From Gracilimonas sp. (lineage in GTDB: Bacteria > Bacteroidota > Rhodothermia > Balneolales > Balneolaceae), in contig NZ_JABURM010000008.1 of NCBI RefSeq assembly GCF_014762685.1, positions 228,901-292,900 on the forward strand: 64,000 bases of DNA, in the 5' to 3' direction. The notes beneath the pieces were generated by a model. That model was not told the DNA's origin, searched no databases, and worked only from the letters and a program-made list of their open reading frames with translations. Positions 17,959 to 24,535 of this stretch are shown here, piece by piece (position 1 is the first letter of the stretch; each line of letters opens with the position of its first letter). The translations under genes were made by a program, and so were the position numbers.

Positions 17959-18269
17959 GGGTTGATTCGGCTAAAATTTAGTTTGCCGTAAATAACAATT
18001 TTTTACCATTGATGCATAATGTTTAGTTAGGTGTTAGGTGCGAGGCATTAGGTTTTAGAAAATGTCAATGTACCTCAATCCCTCGAGGGGGTGGATTGCG
18101 CAGTGAATGCGGAGCAAGACGGAGGGTGTTGGTGCCAGAAGCCACAAAGTCTTTCTTTACCTCAACTCTCAACTACTGCTTAAAATAAATTCTAATCATT
18201 TATTACCTGCTCTTTTTTTACAATCTCAATGAATGATCGTTCTTGTAACTATTAACTGGATATCTTGCC
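17959..18269. repeat. Divergent intergenic region with word repeats
   Basis: This 311-base gap has no ORF. It holds a single-arm run gttaggtgttaggtgcgagg then cattaggttttag (18026-18058), the same words as the hairpin at 55146-55204. It also holds a G-rich segment cctcgagggggtggattgcg continuing to gacggagggtg (18080-18127) that looks like a dispersed repeat, and a short ctcaactctcaact (18161-18174) of the gttgaga family. TATCTTGC at 18261-18268 may be the -7 box of the gene at 18270. Confidence 0.5.
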
Positions 18270-18749
18270 ATGAAACCACTCATATTGCTTATTGGACTTG
18301 CCTTGGCCCTTCTATCCTTTTCGGATAACAGCCGGACTGATGAAACTTCTACCCTGCCTTTCGACATTGAAGATTACAGCTGGCTGGCCGGCTCATGGAG
18401 CGGGACAGGTCTTGGCGGCCTCAACGAAGAAACATGGTCACAGCCCGTGAACGGAACCATGATGGGCATGTTCCGGCATATCAAAGACGGAGAACCGGTG
18501 TTTTATGAGTTCTTGCTGCTGGATGAAACGGGAATTCGGCTGAAGCATTTTAACCCGGACCTAACCGGCTGGGAGGAAAAAGACGATATGACCACTTTTG
18601 AGATGATCAGCTACTCGAAGGATAAAATTGAGATGAAAGGGCTGATCTTTGAGAAGAAATCAGATACTGAAATGGAAACCCGGCTTCAGATAAGTCAGAA
18701 TGGTGAAACCCGAACGGAAGTTTTTAGGTTGAAAAGAGTTGAACCTTGA
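18270..18749 (+). CDS. Secreted DUF6265-like protein
   Basis: The 159-residue product has a short signal peptide (MKPLILLIGLALALLSFS). Its domain begins YSWLAGSWSGTGLGGLNEETW and contains GTMMGMFRHIKDGEPVFYEFLLL, matching the DUF6265 pattern, a small beta-barrel family of unknown function. No catalytic residues can be named. It is a single gene convergent with the HU-like gene. A 12-bp palindrome (ccatctagatgg, 18805-18816) and attcaccc/gggtgaat (18825-18885) lie downstream and may terminate both genes. Confidence 0.78.
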   Translation: MKPLILLIGLALALLSFSDNSRTDETSTLPFDIEDYSWLAGSWSGTGLGGLNEETWSQPVNGTMMGMFRHIKDGEPVFYEFLLLDETGIRLKHFNPDLTGWEEKDDMTTFEMISYSKDKIEMKGLIFEKKSDTEMETRLQISQNGETRTEVFRLKRVEP

Positions 18750-18794
18750 TTTTTCTCCTGACAAAATAACCCGGTTACAACTCCGCAACGAAAA

Positions 18795-18886
18795 CATTCC
18801 GGCCCCATCTAGATGGAATCAAAAATTCACCCCGGGAGTTTTTTAAATTCACTGAGGGTAAATTATTATTTCACTCTGGGTGAATG
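18795..18886. terminator. Candidate bidirectional terminator between convergent genes
   Basis: There are two symmetries: the perfect palindrome ccatctagatgg (18805-18816), and an inverted pair attcaccc (18825-18832) with gggtgaat (18878-18885) enclosing T- and A-rich sequence. It lies between the DUF6265-like gene and the HU-like gene. Confidence 0.4.
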
Positions 18887-18917
18887 AATGCATTCTTCTT
18901 AATCCTTATTCCGGGAT

Positions 18918-19304
18918 CTACTTTCTCTTGTAGCGAAGGTTCTTCAAGGTTTGCCTCAATTTTTTGTCAGGAAGGTAATTGAGGCGGACGTTATTGAAAT
19001 CAGCCCCGGAAATACGGGTGATGTCTTCCAAAACCCCGCTGCTGGCAACAACGCGGAAGGTTCCGATACCATCCAGCTTTACGATATTTCCGTCTGCAAG
19101 CTCAAGGGGTATCAGGTCACTGACTGCGGTCAGCACGCCGGCAACGTCGGCCGGACTCATCGTGGACATTTTTGAGATCTTTTCCTGTAATTCATAGGTA
19201 TTTACGGTTCTATTGCTCACCAAGCGGGCAAACTTTACTTTTTCCCCCTCCCATCTTGAGCCGGGAGGCCCCTGTTGTTTTATAACGATATACGGTACTG
19301 CCAT
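18918..19304 (-). CDS. HU-related DNA-binding protein
   Basis: This 128-residue basic protein belongs to the HU-related family common in Bacteroidota. It has an N-terminal extension (MAVPYIVIKQQGPPG, then KVKFARLVSNRTVNTYELQEKIS), followed by the HU dimer fold: MSPADVAGVLTAVSDLI, then LADGNIVKLDGIGTFRVVASS. The C-terminal KKLRQTLKNLRYKRK is strongly basic. It probably shapes the nucleoid. It differs from canonical HU by lacking the standard arm motif RNP. A 14-bp palindrome gcagttaaaactgc (19338-19351) lies 34 bases upstream and could be an operator. Confidence 0.87.
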   Translation of the reverse strand: MAVPYIVIKQQGPPGSRWEGEKVKFARLVSNRTVNTYELQEKISKMSTMSPADVAGVLTAVSDLIPLELADGNIVKLDGIGTFRVVASSGVLEDITRISGADFNNVRLNYLPDKKLRQTLKNLRYKRK

Positions 19305-19414
19305 TGTAATCAGGTTTGTTCTGGTTTAACAGTTAGAGCAGTTAAAACTGCATTCCTTACAAAATTTCTGATTTTTTTTGCGGTAATCCCCCCGGACGAG
19401 CGGGAAGCAAAGAG

Positions 19415-19514
19415 TTTGAACCATGATTTATGGGATTTTCTTGATTACCGGGATTCTACTATTTCATGATAAAAATCATGGTCATCCCGGCCATCCTTAA
19501 AACCTTGGTTCAAA
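19415..19514. repeat. 100-bp nested inverted-repeat element
   Basis: The ends are perfect inverted repeats: tttgaacca (19415-19423) and tggttcaaa (19506-19514). Inside, ccatgattt (19421-19429) pairs with 19473-19481, and ccgggat (19448-19454) pairs with 19484-19490. It sits between mscL and the HU-like gene, both leftward. There is no coding capacity. It looks like a dispersed non-autonomous repeat or a terminator for mscL. Confidence 0.6.
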
Positions 19515-19550
19515 TACCATAGGGTACAGGAACGTTATAACCGAAATATG

Positions 19551-19964
19551 CTACTTCCTCAACAAATCCCGGATTTCTGTCAACAGCACTTCCTCCTTAC
19601 TCGGCTCGGCGGGCTTGGGTTCAGGCTTTTCTTCTTCTTTTTTCATGAAGTTGTTATATACCCGCACTACCATAAAGATCGCAGCTGAGACAATCAGAAA
19701 TGTAATGATGGTATTGATGAAGGCCCCGTAGTTTATCGTCACCGCCTGCAGGGTTCCATCCGCCAGCATCTGTTCAGCTATCTGGAATTTTAGTTCGGCA
19801 AAATCGACCCCCGCTATTAAGTACCCCACAGGCGGCATGACAATATCATTTACAAAGGATTTCACAATAGCCCCAAAATAGGTAGCCATAATTAATCCCA
19901 CCGCCAGTTCAATTACATTACCGCGGGAGACAAACGTTTTAAATTCTTGGATTAGATCTTTCAT
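19551..19964 (-). CDS. mscL: Large-conductance mechanosensitive channel
   Basis: At 137 residues it has the usual MscL length. The N-terminus MKDLIQEFKTFVSRGNVIELAVGLIMATYFGAIV gives the amphipathic helix and pore-lining TM1, with VNDIVMPPVGYL at the periplasmic end. TM2 is FINTIITFLIVSAAIFMVV, followed by the charged cytoplasmic helix ending EVLLTEIRDLLRK. It opens under hypo-osmotic shock to release solutes. It is a single gene. Confidence 0.97.
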   Translation of the reverse strand: MKDLIQEFKTFVSRGNVIELAVGLIMATYFGAIVKSFVNDIVMPPVGYLIAGVDFAELKFQIAEQMLADGTLQAVTINYGAFINTIITFLIVSAAIFMVVRVYNNFMKKEEEKPEPKPAEPSKEEVLLTEIRDLLRK

Positions 19965-20021
19965 GTATTTTTTTTATTTCTTGTTTTGTTTTAGATGAAT
20001 TGGTGAATTGAGCTTCTTCAT

Positions 20022-20049
20022 CATTGAATATTCGATATTCGATATTCAC
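20022..20049. repeat. Word repeat of the gatattc family
   Basis: The run gaatattcgatattcgatat then tcac contains gatattc reiterated three times. The word is nearly its own reverse complement. It lies in the divergent mscL/YkoF-like intergenic region and has no separate inverted arm. Confidence 0.5.
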
Positions 20050-20078
20050 TTAAATTAGCCTCTTTACTGCTTCTGTTT

Positions 20079-20086
20079 TATCTTTG
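20079..20086 (+). promoter_or_regulatory. -7 promoter box (TATCTTTG) of the YkoF-like gene
   Basis: The exact TAnnTTTG match ends 10 bases before the ATG at 20097. It would give a very short leader. No convincing -33 box is seen. Confidence 0.5.
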
Positions 20087-20096
20087 GTTCAAATTA

Positions 20097-20369
20097 ATGA
20101 CTCAAAATATTAGAAATACCCCTATGAAAACCATTGCCCAGCTCACTTACATTCCTTTATCCCAAGAAGACCCCAGAGAAAAAGTACAGGAATTGCTGGA
20201 GCATCTTGCCCAATATGATGTTGATATTGAAGTTGGCTATCTGTCCACAACTATTATCGGAGCACCCAAAGTTGTTTTTGAAGTAATCGAAGACCTTTAT
20301 GATATCATGTCGATGGAAACCGCAAAATTTCGCTTCCAGGTAGATCTTTTAAGCCCTTCTAACGAATAG
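20097..20369 (+). CDS. YkoF/MTH1187-like thiamine-binding domain protein
   Basis: This small protein has 90 residues from the ATG at 20097, or 81 if the in-frame ATG at 20124 is used. The core AQLTYIPLSQEDPREKVQELLEHL, then DIEVGYLSTTIIGAP, then VFEVIEDLYD resembles the ferredoxin-like YkoF/MTH1187 fold that binds thiamine or related ligands. The signature is short and function is a family-level guess. The PhoH gene is convergent, and its stop lies in the shared hairpin. Confidence 0.65.
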   Translation: MTQNIRNTPMKTIAQLTYIPLSQEDPREKVQELLEHLAQYDVDIEVGYLSTTIIGAPKVVFEVIEDLYDIMSMETAKFRFQVDLLSPSNE

Positions 20370-20380
20370 GTACAAGAGGT

Positions 20381-20419
20381 TAGGTTCAAGCTGCAAGAAC
20401 TTCTTGAACCTTGAACCTA
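20381..20419. terminator. Word-repeat hairpin between convergent genes
   Basis: taggttcaag (20381-20390) pairs perfectly with cttgaaccta (20410-20419), and caagaa (20393-20398) pairs with ttcttg inside, across a 3-base internal loop on each side. The PhoH stop codon (20417-20419) is part of the right arm. It serves the YkoF-like gene and the PhoH gene. Confidence 0.7.
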
Positions 20420-21748
20420 CAATAACTTACTCGCCAGGTTTGCCAGATCCGAACGCTCTCCCTTTTCGAGGTTTATATGCGCATACAGATCATGGTTGTG
20501 CATTCGGTCCACTAAATAGCTGAGGCCGTTGCTTTGTGCATCCAGATAAGGTGTATCGATCTGGAAGATATCCCCGGTGAACACGACTTTGGTATTCTCA
20601 CCCGCCCGGGTAATAATCGTCTTCACTTCATGCGGGGTGAGGTTTTGAGCCTCATCAATAATAAATATCACATTCGACAGGCTACGCCCGCGGATGTACG
20701 CCAGCGGGACGATCCGGAGCTTGTCCGTCTGCAGCATCTCATCAATTTTCTTGAATGGTTTACTACTTTCCTTGTACTGGTTTTTGATGAAGCTCAGATT
20801 ATCCCAAAGCGGCTGCATATACGGATCAATTTTTTGATTGGCATCACCAGGTAAAAAACCAATGTCTTTATTACTCAGCGGTACAATAGGACGCGCCAGA
20901 TACACCTGCTTAAAATTACTTCGCTGTTCCAGTGCCGAAGCCAGGGCCAATAATGTTTTTCCGGTTCCGGCCGCTCCGGTTATGGTAGTACATAAAATAT
21001 TTGGATTCTGAAGTGCATGTAAGGCAAAAGTCTGTTCTGCATTTTTAGGCTGAATGCCATATGCATGCATTTTATCTACCACTTCCACCATCTCACTTTT
21101 TGGATTATACCAGCCCAGTGCGGAAGCTCCATGGCCTTTCATAATGTAATAATGATTACAGACCGGATGCTCTTCTCCTAATTCTTCCAAAGAAATTTTC
21201 CCTTCATCATAGAACTTACTGATCAGTGCCGGATCATCGATATCCAGATCGGTCTTGCCCCGGTACAAATGATCAATATCCTTAATCTGCATGGTTTCAT
21301 AATCCTCGGCCTCCAGATTTAACGCCCGGGCTTTAAGCCTCAGGTTGATATCTTTGGAAACCAGGATCACCCGTTGTTTCGGATTTTCTTCCTTCAAGTG
21401 AAGGGCTGCATTTATAATCCGGTGATCATTTTTATCGGAACCATAAACTTTGGTCGCATCCTGGGAATTTTCACCGTTGGTAATAACCCGGAGTTTACCA
21501 TGCGAACGGCCATTCAACGGAATCCAGTTTTGGAGCATATTGGCATCCGATATCCCATCCAGATATCTAATAAACTCCCGTGCGTGCAGGTTAATTACAT
21601 TGTTACCTTTTTTGAAGGTATCCAGTTCTTCCAGGACTGTGATAGGAATAGCTACATCATTTTTTTCAAAGTTTCGGACTGCTTCATAATCATATAAAAG
21701 AACGGAAGTGTCGAGAACGAAGATCTTCTTTGATTTCTTCTTAGGCAT
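20417..21748 (-). CDS. PIN domain-PhoH ATPase fusion
   Basis: The protein has 443 residues from the ATG at 21748 (MPKKKSKKIFVLDTSVLLYD). An upstream ATG at 21856 adds 36 residues with no PIN homology and was rejected. The N-terminal PIN nuclease domain has acidic residues in VLDTSVLL, VLEELDTFK and NDHRIINAAL. The C-terminal PhoH domain has Walker A GAAGTGKT near residue 255 and Walker B VIFIIDEAQNLTP. In related PIN-PhoH (VapT/YlaK-like) proteins this gives ATP-dependent RNA unwinding and cleavage. It lies downstream of the SpoU methyltransferase, separated by a large word-repeat hairpin. Confidence 0.93.
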   Translation of the reverse strand: MPKKKSKKIFVLDTSVLLYDYEAVRNFEKNDVAIPITVLEELDTFKKGNNVINLHAREFIRYLDGISDANMLQNWIPLNGRSHGKLRVITNGENSQDATKVYGSDKNDHRIINAALHLKEENPKQRVILVSKDINLRLKARALNLEAEDYETMQIKDIDHLYRGKTDLDIDDPALISKFYDEGKISLEELGEEHPVCNHYYIMKGHGASALGWYNPKSEMVEVVDKMHAYGIQPKNAEQTFALHALQNPNILCTTITGAAGTGKTLLALASALEQRSNFKQVYLARPIVPLSNKDIGFLPGDANQKIDPYMQPLWDNLSFIKNQYKESSKPFKKIDEMLQTDKLRIVPLAYIRGRSLSNVIFIIDEAQNLTPHEVKTIITRAGENTKVVFTGDIFQIDTPYLDAQSNGLSYLVDRMHNHDLYAHINLEKGERSDLANLASKLL

Positions 21749-21892
21749 AGATGAGTTGGTTTGATTAATTATACCAGTTGTACCAGCCATTGTAGATGAT
21801 TGTAAAAGAACGGCTACTGAAATAAAGCTAAAGCGGAACTCATTTGCAATTGGCAAGCGGGATTTAATGCAATTTTAATGAAGTATGGGAGA

Positions 21893-21996
21893 ATTGAGAG
21901 TTGAGAGTTGAAAGTTGATAGGGTGAGGAAGTGATAAAGTGATGAAGTATTCTCTTTCCACTTTTTTAAAATTAAAATACTTTATCACTTTATCAC
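21893..21996. terminator. Word-repeat hairpin (gttgaga and gtgataaa families)
   Basis: The 19-base arm gtgataaagtgatgaagta (21931-21949) pairs with 21978-21996 with one G-T pair. The left side is preceded by ttgagagttgagagttgaaa then gttgatagggtgag. The right arm contains the methyltransferase stop (21985-21987) and its last three sense codons. The gttgaga/gatagggtgat words recur in the aroA hairpin at 43374-43437. Confidence 0.75.
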
Positions 21997-22758
21997 TTTA
22001 TCACTCAAAGCCCACAAACCAATACTAACCGCCACCGCCGCATTCAGGCTTTCCACTTGTTCTTGTCCGGGAGCAGATTCGATCTTTACTTTTTTTCTTC
22101 CAGAATTCAGCAATTTCTCGCTGATCCCATTCCCTTCATTCCCCACAACCAATATCGTTTTCTCTGTGGGTTGAACCGACCTCAGGGTCTCGGCTTCATC
22201 TCCCCCATCCAATAACATCACCTGCCAACCTGAGTTTTCCAACTCGACAACAACCTCTTCAAGATCACCCGTTAAAATAGGAATACTTCCCGTAGCTCCT
22301 GCCGTACTCCTCACCACTTTGGGATGGTAAATATCTACGCTGCCTTTTCCGGCAATTAACGCCTTTGCTCCAAACCAGGCCGCTGTTCTCAATATCGTAC
22401 CCATATTTCCCGGATCCTGAATGGCATCTGTAGCCACAATAATTCCGGATTGGTTCGCCAGTTTTTCGGGCTGAATTTCTTCAGGCATCTTACACACCGC
22501 CAATATCCCCTGTGGATTCTCCGTATCCGCCACCTCATCAAACACATCCTCTTCCACAAAAACACTGAAAGCTGAAAGCTGATCGCTGACAGCTCTTCCC
22601 TCCACCACAAATACCATCTCCACTTCCACCAACCCATTCTCAACCACCTGCTCAACCGCACGCTCCCCTTCCACCACAAACCGCTGCTCTTTCTCGCGAT
22701 ATTTTTTCCGGTTCAGCTTTCGTAATAATTTGATCTCGTTGTTGGATGCTTTTCTCAT
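21985..22758 (-). CDS. TrmH/SpoU-family RNA 2'-O-methyltransferase
   Basis: The 257-residue SPOUT enzyme has an N-terminal substrate-binding domain (KASNNEIKLLRKLNRKKYR, RFVVEGERAVEQ) and the C-terminal knot. The knot motifs are DAIQDPGNMGTILRTAAWFG (motif 1), ILVVGNEGNGIS (motif 2) and VESLNAAVAVSIGLWAL (motif 3). It methylates a ribose in rRNA, with S-adenosylmethionine bound by the knot. Two oddities exist. The loop SDQLSAFS (about residues 57-64) is written in an agctgac-type word repeat, and the C-terminus LSDKVIK is written in the gtgataaa word. Neither should affect the knot. Confidence 0.9.
   Translation of the reverse strand: MRKASNNEIKLLRKLNRKKYREKEQRFVVEGERAVEQVVENGLVEVEMVFVVEGRAVSDQLSAFSVFVEEDVFDEVADTENPQGILAVCKMPEEIQPEKLANQSGIIVATDAIQDPGNMGTILRTAAWFGAKALIAGKGSVDIYHPKVVRSTAGATGSIPILTGDLEEVVVELENSGWQVMLLDGGDEAETLRSVQPTEKTILVVGNEGNGISEKLLNSGRKKVKIESAPGQEQVESLNAAVAVSIGLWALSDKVIK
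22564..22595. repeat. agctgac-type word repeat embedded in the methyltransferase CDS
   Basis: The plus strand reads ctgaaagctgaaagctgat then cgctgacagctct, four units of the word (a/g)ctga. The same word family forms the hairpin at 14651-14717. Here it is in frame inside the coding sequence, between VFVVEG and VFVEEDVF, where homologs have a variable loop. Confidence 0.6.
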
Positions 22759-22764
22759 GATGGA

Positions 22765-22823
22765 AGAATACAGAACTCAGAATTCAGAATACAGAAGAAA
22801 CTGAATTCTGAGTTCTGTATTCT
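22765..22823. repeat. Perfect 23-bp inverted repeat in a divergent promoter region
   Basis: The left arm 22765-22787 (agaatacagaactcagaatt then cag) is exactly complementary to 22801-22823, around a 13-base loop that itself repeats aatacagaa. The word is gaattctg/gtattctg. It lies between the start codons of the methyltransferase (22758, minus) and the ALDH (22874, plus), so it would be transcribed as a leader on one or both sides. Confidence 0.75.
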
Positions 22824-22873
22824 GACCCCTTACTTCCCTATCTTAATTAAAAATTCAGCAAAAAATTATCGTT

Positions 22874-24382
22874 ATGGAGTTTCTGAAAACATTAGGTATT
22901 GAAGGAATTAATCCCGGAACCAGTACCGGACGCAAGCATATGGAGAGCAAGGAAACCATCAGCAGCTACACCCCTACGGATGGGGAAAGGATTGCAACGG
23001 TTGGTGTAACTTCTCGCGAACAATATGACCATGTAGTTGAGCAGGCTCAAAAAGCTTTCCAGGTTTGGAAAGATATGCCCGCTCCGCAACGGGGAGAAAT
23101 TGTGCGCCAAATCGGGCAGAAACTTCGGGAATACAAAGAACCACTCGGCAAACTGGTGACCTATGAAATGGGTAAGATCTACCAGGAAGGACTCGGGGAA
23201 GTTCAGGAAATGATCGATATTTGTGATTTTGCGGTAGGCCAATCACGTATGTTATATGGTAAAACCATGCACAGCGAGCGCCCTGAGCACCGGATGTACG
23301 AGCAATGGCATCCTTTAGGCATCGTGGGCATTATTTCTGCCTTTAATTTTCCGGTAGCCGTATGGAGCTGGAATGCAATGATCGCCGCCGTTTGCGGGAA
23401 TGTAATGATTTGGAAAGGCTCGGAAAAAACCCCGTTATGTGGTGTTGCTGTTCAAAAAATTGTGGCCAAAGTCCTCAAAGAAAATGACCTGCCTGAAGGA
23501 ATTTTCAATCTCGTTACAGGAGACCGACAAGTTGGGGAGTGGATGACCGAAGATGAGCGCATTCCATTGATCTCAGCAACCGGTTCTATCCGCATGGGCA
23601 AAGAAGTTGGCAAAACAGTGGCTTCAAGACTTGGTAAAACTATCCTTGAACTCGGCGGCAACAACGCCATAATTATCTCTGAAAACGCAGATATCGAAAT
23701 GGCTATTCGGGCTACCGTTTTTGGGGCCGTGGGTACATGCGGACAACGTTGCACCAGTACACGGCGATTGATTATTCAAGAGTCGGTCTACGATCAGGTT
23801 AAAGAGAGACTGATGAAAATCTACAAGAATATTACCATTGGTGATCCATTGGCTGAAAATACACTGGTTGGGCCCATGATTGATCAGGATGCCATAGATT
23901 TGATGCAAAAAGCCCTTAAAGAAATTGAGAAAGAGGGCGGTAAAGTGATTTATGGGGGTGAGCCTTTGGATGAAGAAGGGTTTTATGTAAGGCCTGCCTT
24001 GGCTGAAGTTGAGAACCATTATGATATAGTTCAGGAAGAAACATTTGCGCCCATCCTTTATCTCATCAAATATAAAGACCTGGATGAAGCCATTAAATTG
24101 CACAATGGAGTTAAACAAGGACTCAGTTCTGCGATGTTTACCCTGAACATGCGCGAAGCAGAAAGGTTCTTAAGTGCGCGTGGCTCTGATTGCGGGATCG
24201 CCAATGTTAATATTGGAACAAGCGGAGCTGAGATTGGCGGTGCTTTTGGCGGTGAAAAAGAAACCGGCGGCGGACGGGAATCAGGTTCCGATGCATGGAA
24301 AGGCTACATGCGCCGACAGACCAATACCATGAATTGGGGAGATTCTATGCCCCTTGCCCAAGGCATCGACTTTGACGTTTAG
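22874..24382 (+). CDS. ALDH7-family aldehyde dehydrogenase (aminoadipate-semialdehyde type)
   Basis: The 502-residue NAD-dependent dehydrogenase has catalytic Cys293 in GQRCTSTRR, general base Glu259 in ILELGGNN, and the Rossmann loop ATGSIRMGK. The GTCGQRCTSTRR block, the N-terminal INPGTSTGRK and the C-terminal GIANVNIGTSGAEIGGAFGGEKETGGGRESGSDAWK are characteristic of the antiquitin (ALDH7A1)/piperideine-6-carboxylate dehydrogenase group. It would oxidise alpha-aminoadipic semialdehyde to aminoadipate in lysine breakdown, or detoxify aldehydes. No other lysine-degradation gene is nearby, so the pathway is uncertain. Confidence 0.92.
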   Translation: MEFLKTLGIEGINPGTSTGRKHMESKETISSYTPTDGERIATVGVTSREQYDHVVEQAQKAFQVWKDMPAPQRGEIVRQIGQKLREYKEPLGKLVTYEMGKIYQEGLGEVQEMIDICDFAVGQSRMLYGKTMHSERPEHRMYEQWHPLGIVGIISAFNFPVAVWSWNAMIAAVCGNVMIWKGSEKTPLCGVAVQKIVAKVLKENDLPEGIFNLVTGDRQVGEWMTEDERIPLISATGSIRMGKEVGKTVASRLGKTILELGGNNAIIISENADIEMAIRATVFGAVGTCGQRCTSTRRLIIQESVYDQVKERLMKIYKNITIGDPLAENTLVGPMIDQDAIDLMQKALKEIEKEGGKVIYGGEPLDEEGFYVRPALAEVENHYDIVQEETFAPILYLIKYKDLDEAIKLHNGVKQGLSSAMFTLNMREAERFLSARGSDCGIANVNIGTSGAEIGGAFGGEKETGGGRESGSDAWKGYMRRQTNTMNWGDSMPLAQGIDFDV

Positions 24383-24476
24383 TAATTTTAAATGATGAAA
24401 TGCTAAATTTTAAATTAGTTCCACGATACATTACGGGGCTACGGGTATAAATATGATCATCAGAAATTAAAGGCAT

Positions 24477-24515
24477 AAAAAAACCCCGCATATAAATCTA
24501 TGTGCGGGGTTTTTA
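24477..24515. terminator. Bidirectional intrinsic terminator
   Basis: A G+C-rich stem aaccccgca (24482-24490) pairs with tgcggggtt (24503-24511), with an A-run on the left and a T-run on the right. It can stop ALDH transcription rightward and hppA transcription leftward. It is a conventional design, unlike the word-repeat hairpins elsewhere. Confidence 0.88.
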
Positions 24516-24535
24516 ATTATTTACTTAGCTAAGCT

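Noticed and set aside
18338..18749. DUF6265-like gene as a lipocalin or fatty-acid-binding enzyme
   Set aside because: Only the general beta-barrel pattern fits. No ligand or catalytic signature can be shown.
21749..21856. 36-residue extension of the PhoH protein
   Set aside because: It has no PIN-domain homology. The ATG at 21748 opens directly onto the PIN domain.
21893..22005. Possible CRISPR array from the gtgataaagtgat repeats
   Set aside because: Units are too short, contiguous, without spacers, and form an inverted repeat. There are no cas genes.
24383..24420. A+T word run after ALDH (taattttaaatgatgaaatg...) as another hairpin element
   Set aside because: The words resemble the aatgttaaat family but the arms do not pair convincingly. 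The conventional terminator at 24477 is sufficient.
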